From the NCBI RefSeq assembly GCF_001552275.1, contig NZ_BCQW01000011.1, positions 1 to 64,000 of the forward strand: 64,000 bases of DNA, given 5' to 3'. Shown here in pieces: positions 25,831 through 34,681 of this stretch (the stretch's first letter is position 1; each line of letters starts with the position of its first letter). The notes under the pieces are model-generated. The model was not told where the DNA came from, searched no databases, and saw nothing but the letters and a program-made list of their open reading frames with translations. The position numbers and the translations under genes were made by a program. This DNA is from Amphibacillus sediminis NBRC 103570 (GTDB lineage Bacteria > Bacillota > Bacilli > Bacillales > Amphibacillaceae).

Positions 25831-28345
25831 TTAGAAAAGGCTCCAATCGCAATCTATGTTTTGTATAACCAAAAGCTTGCTCAACATACTTTAGTGCTTT
25901 TTCTACTTGATTTCGATAAACATCAGGATTTGACATTAGTTCTTTTATTCTATCTTCAACTTGTTCAGGCTCAGCATATATAGCTGCATCACTGAATAGT
26001 TCTTTATAGCTTGGTGAAATAATAACTGGAACGCCAACAGCCATTGCCTCTAGAATGACACGTCCAAAAGCTTCTACCAATTCTGGATGGGTGTAATAAA
26101 CAAAGACATCCAGTTTAGCTAAAAAGTCCTTTGGTGGAAGCTCTCCAAATTGATAGACCTCCCAATTATTAGGGATCTGCCCCAAAGTTTGTTCGGGGAC
26201 ATCCGCTCCTCCGAGTACAAGAATCTTATATTGATCATCAGCAGGATATATTCTAAGCAAATCCTCAGCACTATTAGGCCACTTCACATATTGTGATCTA
26301 GAATGTCTACCGATAATAATTTTATCATCTTCTCGATTATCATCTTTCTGATCTCGCTTCCATTCTTGAATATCTATAATATTAACCCAGTCCTCTGGGG
26401 AAAGATTAATATTCACTATTTCCTCTTGATGATACTGAATTAATGCATCACGAATTACTGGTCCAATTGGATGCCAAGTTGGTTTCTTTTTGAAATACTG
26501 GATAACACGTTGTTCGGTCTCTTTCAAATCATACAAAATTTGTCCATCACGGCTGTACTCACGCTTTGGTGTTTGATTAATGATAACCTTGACATGCTCA
26601 GCCTCAATGTTAGGAATATATTTCTGTTGATCTTTTAATATCGGTGGGTGACGTACGATTAACAGATCACAAGTTACTTGCTCCCCATAACACACAAATT
26701 GGACTTGTTCTCCATCGATCATCTTACGAATATTAGGGTTAATCTCCTTTACTTGATTAAGATCGTAGCGATACATTTGTACTAGTCCTGTTTTCAGCCC
26801 AAATTGCTTTTGTGCCTTTATTTCTTCTACGTTAGACATATTGGTGCCACCTAAGAGGCGAAACTCGCTAGCAATAATGACATCAAAATGTCTACGATTA
26901 TTATGATCTTTTTCTTCTCTTACTGGCCACATCGGCTCTGGAATTGGGAATGGCCGTTTTGTTAATGGAAACGGCATATAAAGGGAATCTGCTTCATTAT
27001 GAAAACAATTATATGCCTCAAAATACTCTTTCCGGACACCCATAAAATAACCTGGATAGCCAAATGCAGAGTTTGTTGTTAAAGAACCCTGTGACTGTCT
27101 AGGAAATGAGAGTAATGTGTCTAGTGTAACGATCGCGTCTTGTCCGAATACCTTTTTTATTCGTCTAATATATTCAGAATCACCACCGAACCTTACACTA
27201 TCCCAAAATCCGACCTTATCCAGTACAGGCTGCAAACGGAACATAAATGAGGACATATTCGGAAAAACATACATTCCGAACTTACCTCTACGATTAAATG
27301 TAAGATCATCCATCATTCGTGCTTGTAATGAAATATTTCCAATTTTTTTGGGGTTTTCAAGTAAAAATCTAGCCTGCTTCTCAATTTTTTCTATATGAGA
27401 CCAGTCGTCCGCATCATTAATTGTAATAAAGTCCCCTGTTGCTGCTTTGAGACCAACATTCCTTGCAACATAGGCACCACTGTTGTGTTCTGTTCTTAAC
27501 ACTTTGATTCGTTCATCTGTTTTTGCCACTTCACAAGCTACTTGATAGGTTTGGTCAGGACTACAGTCATCTACTACAATTATTTCCAAGTTCTGCCATG
27601 TTTGATGAAGTAAGCTCTCTAATGTTGTTTTGATTTCATGCTCAGCTTTAAAAGAAGGTACAATCACTGTTACCTTCGCTTCACGTATATTGTTTTTTTC
27701 CGCCGGACTTGATACTGTTAATCGGTCATACAAAGCATCGTTTTTATGATCATGTAGTTCAACTGGAAGCGTACTTTGTGTTTTCATAACAGCATTGATA
27801 TATTCTAGTTTACGTGTGACATTTTTCTCTGCATTAGCTATGGCTAAGTAAATATCAATATGGGCGTCTTTTTCTAGGTATGCTAATAAAATTTCTTTGC
27901 TTTTGTCAAGTTCACCCAGTAGTTGATAGCACTCTGCTTTCATAATCGTAATTTTGCGAATTAAGTTCTTTTCGCTATTTTTAACCTCTAAGGTATCTAA
28001 TATCTTTAATGCCTCTTCGGCACCTTTAGAATCATATTTGTTAGCATGCCAGAGAGCTAATTCAATACCTGCATATAGTCGTAAATAAAAGTCATTTTTG
28101 GTATTATATAGGGAGACTAACTCTGTGAGTGCCTTTTGCTCAAAGCCTAATTCATATAAGCGATACTTAACACGATTAACGCGCTCAAGTTTGTGTTTTC
28201 TTCCTCTCTTAACTAGACTCTTTGCAAGTTCCTTCTGGCGCTCATTAAGTAATCTTGCTAAGTAATTTAATTGTTTTTTTGTTAGTACTTTAAAGACTAA
28301 CCAATCAATTATTTTCAATACTAATTTTTTGAAAGGTCTTAACAT
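25805..28345 (-). CDS. Bifunctional glycosyltransferase: TPR-like, GT2 and GT4-like domains
   Basis: An 846-residue protein with three parts. Residues 1-220 are helical and TPR-like. Residues 228-460 are a GT2 domain: VTVIVPSFKAEHEIKTTL, IIVVDDCSPDQT, the DxD in TINDADDWSHI, and a C-terminal GGDSEYIRRI. Residues 500-840 are GT4-like: a Rossmann-type N-half (LGGTNMSNVEEIKAQKQFGLKTG) and the donor-site motif ELVEAFGRVILEAMAVGVPVI with both glutamates. It probably adds two sugars of the repeat unit, or polymerises a disaccharide. It is 30 bp after the ABC ATPase gene and overlaps the degenerate paralogue by 26 bp. Confidence 0.85.
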   Translation of the reverse strand: MLRPFKKLVLKIIDWLVFKVLTKKQLNYLARLLNERQKELAKSLVKRGRKHKLERVNRVKYRLYELGFEQKALTELVSLYNTKNDFYLRLYAGIELALWHANKYDSKGAEEALKILDTLEVKNSEKNLIRKITIMKAECYQLLGELDKSKEILLAYLEKDAHIDIYLAIANAEKNVTRKLEYINAVMKTQSTLPVELHDHKNDALYDRLTVSSPAEKNNIREAKVTVIVPSFKAEHEIKTTLESLLHQTWQNLEIIVVDDCSPDQTYQVACEVAKTDERIKVLRTEHNSGAYVARNVGLKAATGDFITINDADDWSHIEKIEKQARFLLENPKKIGNISLQARMMDDLTFNRRGKFGMYVFPNMSSFMFRLQPVLDKVGFWDSVRFGGDSEYIRRIKKVFGQDAIVTLDTLLSFPRQSQGSLTTNSAFGYPGYFMGVRKEYFEAYNCFHNEADSLYMPFPLTKRPFPIPEPMWPVREEKDHNNRRHFDVIIASEFRLLGGTNMSNVEEIKAQKQFGLKTGLVQMYRYDLNQVKEINPNIRKMIDGEQVQFVCYGEQVTCDLLIVRHPPILKDQQKYIPNIEAEHVKVIINQTPKREYSRDGQILYDLKETEQRVIQYFKKKPTWHPIGPVIRDALIQYHQEEIVNINLSPEDWVNIIDIQEWKRDQKDDNREDDKIIIGRHSRSQYVKWPNSAEDLLRIYPADDQYKILVLGGADVPEQTLGQIPNNWEVYQFGELPPKDFLAKLDVFVYYTHPELVEAFGRVILEAMAVGVPVIISPSYKELFSDAAIYAEPEQVEDRIKELMSNPDVYRNQVEKALKYVEQAFGYTKHRLRLEPFLNDKSRDVQ

Positions 28346-28375
28346 TTTCTCACCTAGCTTCCCTACTGAATAAAC

Positions 28376-29890
28376 TCATTTATTAAACTTATCCTGCTGC
28401 ACACTTGAGTTACTGCGATATGCCTCTACTACTTCGGCTGATGGCCCATCCTTTTTTAAACGACCATTCTCAAGCCATATCGCTCTCGTACATACTTTTT
28501 CAACAAATGACATGCTATGTGAAACAATTATAACGGCCTTAGCCTCTTCCATCATATCTTGAATCTTCTCACTAGCTTTCTGTTGAAACGATACATCTCC
28601 AGTTGAAAGAGCTTCATCAATAATAAAAATATCTGGCTGTAACGTTGCCGCGATACTAAAACCTAGTCTTGCCCTCATACCACTAGAGTAGCGTTTAATT
28701 GATTGATCCAACACATTTTCTAATTCTGCAAATTCAGCAATCTTGAGGATATTTTGCTGTACAACGTCTTTAGGTATGCCTAAAAGCATGCCGTTAAGAA
28801 GAATGTTATCTCTGCCTGAAAGGTGCGCATTAAAACCAGTGCCATAATTGAGTAGGGCAGTGGTTTTCCCACGAATGGCTAACTCACCCTCATCTGGTTT
28901 TAAAATTTTTGTCAAAACTTTACATAAGGTACTTTTTCCGGCACCATTATGACCAATAATCCCAATCACTTCACCTTCATTAATCTTAAAAGAGATATCC
29001 TTTAGCGCCCAGTGATCTTTTCTCCCAAAGCGAAAATTTATACTTACATTTTGGGCATCTATAATTACTCGGTCTTTTTTCTGTGAATCAATATTCTTTA
29101 ATTTAAGTTTCCTTCTAGGTTTACGTTCACCCTTCGGTATCGTGGCTTCATAATGCTCTAAAACCGTTTCCGGATCACCAATCTCTCTAATTTCTCCTTT
29201 TTCAAGCCAAATTAGACGATCACAACTTTTTTTGGCAAATTTATGACTGTGTGTGACGATTATAACAAGTTTTGCTTTACCTACTAATTCCTTAATTCTC
29301 GTTGAAGCTTTCTTGGCAAAGGCACGATCACCTGTATTTAAAGATTCATCTAGAATTAGAATTTCTGGGTCTAAGTGTGATGCCACACTAAATCCTAATC
29401 TCGCCCTCATCCCACTTGAATATTTTTTCATGGGCTGTTCGAAAAACTCACCTAAGCCCGAAAATTGATGAATCTCATCAACCATTTTGAGAATCTTATC
29501 TTTTTCCATCCCCATCATAAGACCATTGAGCAAAACATTCTCTCTTCCTGATAAAGATCGATTAAAGCCCATCCCTAATGAGAAAAGCGCCGAAACCTTA
29601 CCATTAATTTCAAGTTCGCCTTCGTCTGGTTTCATAATACCTGACAGCAGTTTACATAGGGTTGTTTTACCGGATCCATTTGATCCAACAATACCTAATA
29701 CTTCACCGTTATACGCAGTAAAATTAATATTCCGAATTGGCCAGAATGTTTTATTATTTATTTTCTTCTCTTTTTTGCCTTTTTTAAAAATATTGATCGC
29801 ATGCGATTTATAATCGTCATTTTGGACATTGTTACTAAAGGCTATACCTAAGTTCTTTGCCTGAATAACAATTTCTCTATCTTGTGCCAT
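28376..29890 (-). CDS. Teichoic-acid/polysaccharide ABC exporter ATPase with two fused NBDs (TagH-like)
   Basis: A 504-residue protein with two complete TagH-type nucleotide-binding domains. NBD1 (about 1-250) has GIVGSNGSGKTTLCKLLSG, signature KYSSGMRARLGF and Walker B ILILDESLNTGD. NBD2 (about 270-490) has GIIGHNGAGKSTLCKVLT, RYSSGMRARLGF and IFIIDEALSTGD, with switch histidines in VTHSH and VSHSM. Both sites look competent. A longer frame starts at 29905, but GGAG lies inside it and 9 nt before ATG 29890, which is preferred. The adjacent permease has one transmembrane domain set, so the exporter is probably a permease dimer on one tandem ATPase. Confidence 0.92.
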   Translation of the reverse strand: MAQDREIVIQAKNLGIAFSNNVQNDDYKSHAINIFKKGKKEKKINNKTFWPIRNINFTAYNGEVLGIVGSNGSGKTTLCKLLSGIMKPDEGELEINGKVSALFSLGMGFNRSLSGRENVLLNGLMMGMEKDKILKMVDEIHQFSGLGEFFEQPMKKYSSGMRARLGFSVASHLDPEILILDESLNTGDRAFAKKASTRIKELVGKAKLVIIVTHSHKFAKKSCDRLIWLEKGEIREIGDPETVLEHYEATIPKGERKPRRKLKLKNIDSQKKDRVIIDAQNVSINFRFGRKDHWALKDISFKINEGEVIGIIGHNGAGKSTLCKVLTKILKPDEGELAIRGKTTALLNYGTGFNAHLSGRDNILLNGMLLGIPKDVVQQNILKIAEFAELENVLDQSIKRYSSGMRARLGFSIAATLQPDIFIIDEALSTGDVSFQQKASEKIQDMMEEAKAVIIVSHSMSFVEKVCTRAIWLENGRLKKDGPSAEVVEAYRSNSSVQQDKFNK

Positions 29891-29923
29891 TAAATTCAAC
29901 TCCATTTAATCCATCAAACCCTA

Positions 29924-30706
29924 TTAAAGTGCTTTGATGATTTTGTGTTCATTCTTACTGTAAAGTCTTAGTAAGAAAAATATTGCAATAATCGATAATA
30001 TGGCCACCGCTATTAAACTAATCCAAATCGGACTTTGATGATACATCAGAATATTTCGATAAGATTTTAATATAACAGCAAAAGGATTGAAATTCTCAAT
30101 CCACTCCAATTCTTCTGGGATTGGAAAACGATTTTTATCCCAAATAATTGGCGAAGAATAAAATATAATACGAACAAAGTGTTTAATGATATTACCAATA
30201 TCACGAATAAACACAGAGATGTAAGCTAACCACATACTCAGTGCTAACAAAAATATCATCTGTATAATTATAATAATAGGCAGCAGAATGATTCGCCAAG
30301 TTGGTACAACTCCAAACGCTATTAAGAAAATAAACACCACAACTAAACCAAAAATAAAGTTGAACATTTGTGTCATCGTTAGGGCTATCGGGAATAAAGA
30401 TTTAGGTAAATAAACCTGCTTTATAATAGCAGAATAGTTCAATATTCCTCTAGAAGCACCATTAATCGTCGAACTCATCCAACGCCAAACAACTAAACCA
30501 ATTACTAGAAATATAGGATAATCCGGGCCACCTCGTCCCATAACCACAACTACAAGAAAGTAGTAAACTAATACATTTAGAAGAGGATCTAAGAGCCACC
30601 AAAAATAACCCAGATAGCTATCACGATTATTAGCCTTTAACCCAGACATTACAAGATAAATTAATAAATCCTTTCGCTTTATCATCTCATCTATATAATT
30701 TTTCAT
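29924..30706 (-). CDS. Polysaccharide ABC exporter permease (TagG/Wzm-like)
   Basis: A 260-residue ABC-2 type permease with about six transmembrane helices that flips the lipid-linked polymer across the membrane. DLLIYLVMSGLKANNRDSYLGYFWWLLDPLLNVLVYY at the N-terminus is the gate-helix and first-helix signature of the TagG/Wzm/RfbA family. FPIALTMTQMFNFIFG and SPIIWDKNRFP are also typical. It is followed by the tandem-NBD ATPase 33 bp downstream, and GGAGTG stands before the ATG. An exporter of this class implies chains completed in the cytoplasm by glycosyltransferases rather than Wzy polymerisation. Confidence 0.93.
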   Translation of the reverse strand: MKNYIDEMIKRKDLLIYLVMSGLKANNRDSYLGYFWWLLDPLLNVLVYYFLVVVVMGRGGPDYPIFLVIGLVVWRWMSSTINGASRGILNYSAIIKQVYLPKSLFPIALTMTQMFNFIFGLVVVFIFLIAFGVVPTWRIILLPIIIIIQMIFLLALSMWLAYISVFIRDIGNIIKHFVRIIFYSSPIIWDKNRFPIPEELEWIENFNPFAVILKSYRNILMYHQSPIWISLIAVAILSIIAIFFLLRLYSKNEHKIIKAL

Positions 30707-30760
30707 TTATATTCACTCCACACTTTTAGGTTTTCTACTAAATCTTATCACATTACAATA

Positions 30761-31537
30761 CTAAATCATTGTAACGTATTTTTTCACTTTTTTAACTAGA
30801 TAAAAAGAAAAATACCAAAGTGTTTTGAATAAGCTTAATTTCTCCACTTGGCGGTATATTTTCCAGTTTAACTTAGCCATTTTTAATTTATTACTTGATA
30901 GAGAATTCTTCCGAATATAATAATCAGCTAAAGGCTCTTCAAGTCCATATGCATTATATCCTTTTCTTGTCAGCTCTAACCACAAGGCATAATCTTGCCT
31001 TGCTCTTATGTCGACCATCTGTAAAGGACCGGTTTTTTCCACATTGACCATAACTGTTAGACAACCAATTACATTACTTTTCAAAAGGTCATGATATGTT
31101 ACAACTGAGGGAGCGTTCACTTTTTGGATGCGCTTGTCCCCTGTCTTATATGTTGAAATTTGATTATAGGAAGTAAAGGAAAAAGCAAGACTATTCGATT
31201 GCATAAATGAAAGCTGCTTCTCCAATTTTTCGGGTTTCCATCGATCATCACTATCTAAAAAAGCCACAAACTGCCCAATTGCTTTTTCTAAGCCACTATT
31301 CCTTGCGTGAGCAGCTCCTTTATTCCTGTGATGTTTAATCAATTTAACGCGCTTGTCCTTGTTCATATATTTTTCGACAATAGTAACTGTATCATCGGTC
31401 GATGCATCATCAATAATAATCATTTCCCAATTCTCATAGGTCTGATTAAGCACAGAGTTAATCGTATTCTCAATAGTAGCTTCAGCATTAAAGGAAGGTG
31501 TTATAACTGAAACCATGCTTTTTTGTCGACTCTTCAT
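30761..31537 (-). CDS. Family 2 glycosyltransferase
   Basis: A 258-residue GT2 enzyme. VSVITPSFNAEATIENTINSV (about 9-29), MIIIDDASTDDTV and the DxD motif FLDSDDRWKPEKL (about 92-104) are textbook, followed by the ARQDYALWLELTRKGY acceptor region. The basic C-terminus (LVKKVKKYVTMI) after a hydrophobic stretch may bind the membrane. It is 5 bp downstream of the GT4 gene and 54 bp upstream of the exporter permease, in the same operon. It likely adds an early sugar to the lipid carrier; specificity is not readable. Confidence 0.92.
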   Translation of the reverse strand: MKSRQKSMVSVITPSFNAEATIENTINSVLNQTYENWEMIIIDDASTDDTVTIVEKYMNKDKRVKLIKHHRNKGAAHARNSGLEKAIGQFVAFLDSDDRWKPEKLEKQLSFMQSNSLAFSFTSYNQISTYKTGDKRIQKVNAPSVVTYHDLLKSNVIGCLTVMVNVEKTGPLQMVDIRARQDYALWLELTRKGYNAYGLEEPLADYYIRKNSLSSNKLKMAKLNWKIYRQVEKLSLFKTLWYFSFYLVKKVKKYVTMI

Positions 31538-31541
31538 TTTA

Positions 31542-32675
31542 TCACACCTTATTTGCCATCTCTTTGTACCAGTTTAAAAGTTTTTTTTCTTCAACATTCC
31601 AATTCAGTTGATCAGCTATTGCTTTTTGTCCATTTACTGCCATCTCAATCCGCTTATCTGGATGTTCCTTTAAATATTTAATCGCTTTTTTTATTTGTGC
31701 TGAATCAAGTGGATCAACAAGTAAACCACATTGATAGGTATTGATAAAATGCTTCCAGCTTGAAAAATTTGATGCAATAATTGGAATTCCAGCCATCATA
31801 TATTCAAAGAATTTAGTTAGTTCTTTTCGCTTATAATGTTCTGTTGGAGGAAATAGTGCTAGCCCAGCTAACCAAGATCGACTAATGTAAAAGTTATCGA
31901 TCTCATTTCGGGTAATAAATTCATCTACTCCTCTTATTATTAATCTGTCACGATTTAAATCAGCTATATTATTCATATCATCAGCTAATGTTTTGGGACA
32001 ATACCCTACCATATAAAGTGAGACATCGTGATCTAAGTTTGGAATTAGCGCATGAATTTTAGCACCGCGAACTTCTGAAACATTCCCAGTATAAATTAAT
32101 TCATTTTCTACTTTGTCATAATATTTCTTAGAATTTATTAGTTCATTCTTTAAAAGTGGATAATTAAGAATACACTTCCCATCTGGGTAAAGTTCTTGAT
32201 AGTATTTTTCAGCTAAACAGAGATGCATTTTTTTTATCCAAAGTTGTTCAAACTTCTTGAAGCACTTTGCAAGGAATTTTCTGATTGGCTTCCAAAGATA
32301 TTTTTTTTGTAATATTCCGGTATAATAATCTTCATGAATATCATAAATAACATGATTATTTGCTTTATTCAATAACCATCCAACTAGGATTAGCTCTGGA
32401 TCATGAAAGTGATAATAGTCCGCCCCCAGTTCCTTTGCTTTTTTATAAGCTTCAATAGTTGAAAATAGCATTCTTAACACTCTATTTTTTCGATGTTTAA
32501 TTGGAACGATTGTAATATTATCAGATGAACCATCTGCTAGACGTCCTCGGTTTGGGGCGACTAAGTATACTTCATAACCAGCTCTTGCAAGAGAATTACA
32601 TTCTTTATAGTAAATACGTGTATCTAATGGATGATGAACCGTAGTAAGATGTACTACTTTACCTGTTACCGACAT
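31542..32675 (-). CDS. Family 4 glycosyltransferase
   Basis: A 377-residue GT-B enzyme and first gene of the second polymer operon. The N-terminal half has VVHLTTVHHPLDTRIYYKEC and DYYHFHDPELILVGWLL. The C-terminal half has the donor-binding region FFEYMMAGIPIIASNF with the family glutamate. A longer frame starts at 32714, but ATG 32675 has AAAGGAG 7 nt upstream and begins directly before the first strand (MSVTGKVVHL), so it is preferred. A promoter candidate and a 10-bp leader hairpin lie upstream. Sugar specificity is unknown. Confidence 0.9.
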   Translation of the reverse strand: MSVTGKVVHLTTVHHPLDTRIYYKECNSLARAGYEVYLVAPNRGRLADGSSDNITIVPIKHRKNRVLRMLFSTIEAYKKAKELGADYYHFHDPELILVGWLLNKANNHVIYDIHEDYYTGILQKKYLWKPIRKFLAKCFKKFEQLWIKKMHLCLAEKYYQELYPDGKCILNYPLLKNELINSKKYYDKVENELIYTGNVSEVRGAKIHALIPNLDHDVSLYMVGYCPKTLADDMNNIADLNRDRLIIRGVDEFITRNEIDNFYISRSWLAGLALFPPTEHYKRKELTKFFEYMMAGIPIIASNFSSWKHFINTYQCGLLVDPLDSAQIKKAIKYLKEHPDKRIEMAVNGQKAIADQLNWNVEEKKLLNWYKEMANKV

Positions 32676-32721
32676 TAAGGTTCTCCTTTCATCACATAAA
32701 AGGTGTTGAGTCACAGTGAAA

Positions 32722-32747
32722 GGGATTTGTGCTAAAACACAAACCCC
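32722..32747 (-). other. Leader hairpin upstream of the second polymer operon
   Basis: GGGATTTGTG (32722-32731) pairs with CACAAACCCC (32738-32747) around a 6-nt loop. It lies in the transcribed leader if the promoter at 32822-32850 is used. No T-run follows on the minus strand, so it is not an obvious terminator. It may affect mRNA stability or bind a regulator. Confidence 0.5.
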
Positions 32748-32821
32748 AATAGCCGATGATATCTCATTATCTCATACTAGTAAGAAAATATTAAAAAATT
32801 TGTCGCTTAGCTTTTAAATAT

Positions 32822-32850
32822 ATTATGTAAGATATAATTTATCAGATCAA
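32822..32850 (-). promoter_or_regulatory. Probable sigma-A promoter of the second polymer operon
   Basis: The minus strand reads TTGATC (32850-32845), 17 nt, then CATAAT (32827-32822). It lies about 150 nt before the GT4 start and is the best-spaced pair in the region. Confidence 0.55.
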
Positions 32851-32973
32851 TCACTTACGCACAATAATAACAGTATAACATAATATAGCCTCGATATTGT
32901 GTAATAATATAGATAAAAATGTTGGATTTTCATTACATTTTTGTTTCAAATACCATTAATGATCAAATACGAC

Positions 32974-33094
32974 TTGATATATTTGCGCCCAGATCCGCTG
33001 GAAGCTGTGACTTGGCAGCTCCCCCACTGAATGGAAGAAATTTAGGCATTCATACTTATAGCAATAGGAGACTTTTGTGAAGTTAAAAGCTAAA
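32974..33094 (+). repeat. Intergenic hairpin repeat, family 1, copy B
   Basis: Contains TATTTGCGCCCAG, CCCCCACTGAATGGAAG, TAGGCATTCAT and a degenerate GGAGACTTTTG end. It is the most diverged copy: the TTCAGCAGAG arm is lost. It directly follows the lipoprotein terminator. Confidence 0.7.
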
Positions 33095-33136
33095 AAAACA
33101 TTCTCGTGTAAACAAAAGCTATTGTCTACACGAGAA
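33092..33136 (-). terminator. Intrinsic terminator of the lipoprotein gene
   Basis: TTCTCGTGTA (33101-33110) pairs with TACACGAGAA (33127-33136); seven T follow on the minus strand. Confidence 0.85.
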
Positions 33137-33147
33137 AAAAACATGGT

Positions 33148-33384
33148 TTATTCAGCTCTATTTTCTTCTTGGATATCTTCATCTGGTCGGTCTTCTTCAT
33201 TTAACTGTTCATCCAGACGGTCATCTTCTAAATTTTCTTCCATGTCTTGTTCTATTTGATTGGCATCATCCTGAATATCTTCTTGGATATCGGTATCGTT
33301 TGGAGTCGGCTCTTCATTGTTATTCTGAGCGCAACCAAATAGCATCCCTACTACCATTAAAGATAGGATCATTTTTGCTAGCAT
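33148..33384 (-). CDS. Small, highly acidic lipoprotein
   Basis: A 78-residue protein starting at ATG 33384; the longer frame from 33402 lacks a good ribosome site, whereas AGAGGTGA precedes 33384. The signal peptide MLAKMILSLMVVGMLFGC ends in a lipobox (LFGC), so Cys18 should be lipidated and the protein held on the outer face of the membrane. The mature 61 residues are about half Asp/Glu (DIQEDIQDDANQIEQDMEEN) with no aromatic residue, so they are probably extended and able to bind cations. It resembles acidic Bacillaceae lipoproteins of unknown role. Monocistronic, with its own terminator. Confidence 0.75.
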   Translation of the reverse strand: MLAKMILSLMVVGMLFGCAQNNNEEPTPNDTDIQEDIQDDANQIEQDMEENLEDDRLDEQLNEEDRPDEDIQEENRAE

Positions 33385-33544
33385 AAGCTCACCTCTTTTC
33401 ATACAATTTCTTCATTAGCTTACCCTTTTTTACAAAAAAAAATCTCAAAATTCAGCGCATTTATGAATAAATTAATGCTCGTTCAAACACGCACCCTTTC
33501 AGTTTTTTAAAACAATTATTAAATCCACATTTTATTTAGTCTAC

Positions 33545-33578
33545 AAAAAAACATGGATTCACAAAACTGAATCCATGT
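33545..33578 (-). terminator. Intrinsic terminator downstream of fabZ
   Basis: ACATGGATTC and GAATCCATGT form a perfect 10-bp stem, followed on the minus strand by six T. Repeat copy C lies between it and the fabZ stop codon. Confidence 0.8.
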
Positions 33579-33600
33579 CTGATACTCTGTTTTTATCTAA

Positions 33601-33778
33601 TGCCGCTTGGCGTATTTGTGCCCAGATTTTATCGAGCTTCACTCGATAAATTTCCGCTGAAAATCTGCTGCATCCGCCGGAGGCTTTAACTTGATTCAGC
33701 AGAGGTTTGTCCCCCACTGAATGAAAGGCATTAATTTCACCACTATAGAAGGGGGAGATTTCTGCTAAATAAAGCTAA
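33601..33778 (+). repeat. Intergenic hairpin repeat, family 1, copy C (longest)
   Basis: Includes the left part TGCCGCTTGGCGTATTTGTG, an internal hairpin (TTTATCGAG / CTCGATAAA), then ATTCAGCAGAGG, CCCCCACTGAATG, a diverged ATTAATTTCACCACT and TTTCTGCTAAATAAAGC. It lies in the fabZ 3' region, 5 bp after the stop codon. Confidence 0.85.
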
Positions 33779-33783
33779 TTTTT

Positions 33784-34206
33784 TTATTGAATGGCAAACA
33801 TAATCTCTGCTTCACATGCCAGCTCACCATCAACAGAGGCGATCGCTTTTCCTTTACCGATCGGTCCTTTTAAACGTGTTATTTCAACCTCTAACCTGAG
33901 TTGGTCGCCCGGTTTTACTTGGCGTTTAAAGCGACATTTATCTATACCTGCTAAAAACCCGATTTTCCCTTTGTTCTCCTCTTTCTTAAGCATAGCGACT
34001 GCTCCTGTTTGGGCTAATGCTTCTACGATTAAAACACCAGGCATCACAGGATAATCCGGAAAATGGCCTTGAAAGAATGGCTCATTAATTGTTACATTTT
34101 TCTTGCCCACCACTCGTTTCCCTTCTTCAATTTCAATAATTTCATCCACCAATAAAAATGGATAACGGTGGGGAATAGTTGCTTTAATTTGCTCGATATC
34201 TAACAC
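33784..34206 (-). CDS. fabZ: 3-hydroxyacyl-ACP dehydratase
   Basis: A 140-residue hot-dog-fold enzyme dehydrating beta-hydroxyacyl-ACP in fatty acid elongation; a cytosolic hexamer in characterised homologues. The catalytic His is in [14 protein letters not shown] and the catalytic Glu in [26 protein letters not shown] near the N-terminus and the C-terminal [13 protein letters not shown] are conserved. It is the usual neighbour of flhOP and mbl in Bacillus. A terminator at 34321-34357 separates it from the epuA-like gene, so it may have its own promoter in the 34207-34320 gap. Confidence 0.97.
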   Translation of the reverse strand: MLDIEQIKATIPHRYPFLLVDEIIEIEEGKRVVGKKNVTINEPFFQGHFPDYPVMPGVLIVEALAQTGAVAMLKKEENKGKIGFLAGIDKCRFKRQVKPGDQLRLEVEITRLKGPIGKGKAIASVDGELACEAEIMFAIQ

Positions 34207-34320
34207 CTAGCTCATCTCCTTTTACAATTAAATGATAAAAATCACTTTTAATTGATCGTCCACCACTCTTTTAAAGCGATATACTCTCAATGCTAACTAA
34301 TCATTATCCGGCAGTGCAAT

Positions 34321-34357
34321 TTTAAAAGCAGATTACCGCCAAAGCGATTAATCTGCT
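34321..34357 (-). terminator. Terminator after the epuA-like gene
   Basis: AGCAGATTA (34328-34336) pairs with TAATCTGCT (34349-34357); on the minus strand TTTTAAA follows. It is 10 nt past the stop codon. Confidence 0.65.
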
Positions 34358-34367
34358 GTAATCCTCT

Positions 34368-34667
34368 TTATTCAACGCCATTGATAATATCTAATACATG
34401 TTGCCAAAACTCAAATTTTAGCACATCCGTTGGATTACCATCACCAAGGACACTAAAGCCAATGATCATGCCAATGATTAAAGCGAGAAAAGCCAATAAA
34501 AAAACAACAATAATCCGTAACCAAATTGGGAAGATACGGCGCACATAGCGTTTCTCTTTCGCTTGCTTTCTCTCTCGTTTAAAAATGTGACGTGATTTTT
34601 TTTCTTCTACTACTGGCTTAGTTTGCTTTTGTGGATTTGTTGGCGTTTCTTGTTCAGTTTGTTGCAT
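34368..34667 (-). CDS. EpuA-like small membrane protein (annotated elsewhere as DNA-directed RNA polymerase subunit beta)
   Basis: A 99-residue protein with a Gln/Thr/Lys-rich hydrophilic N-terminus (1-45), the block YVRRIFPIWLRIIVVFLLAFL and one transmembrane helix (about 49-71), then a conserved end (LGDGNPTDVLKFEFWQHVLDII). This matches the EpuA family, often mislabelled as RNA polymerase subunit beta; its function is unknown to me beyond membrane location. It is 15 bp downstream of flhP and ends at a terminator, so it is probably the last gene of the flhO-flhP unit. The KFEFWQHVLDII tail is the most diagnostic part. Confidence 0.8.
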   Translation of the reverse strand: MQQTEQETPTNPQKQTKPVVEEKKSRHIFKRERKQAKEKRYVRRIFPIWLRIIVVFLLAFLALIIGMIIGFSVLGDGNPTDVLKFEFWQHVLDIINGVE

Positions 34668-34681
34668 AGCTTAGAAACTCC

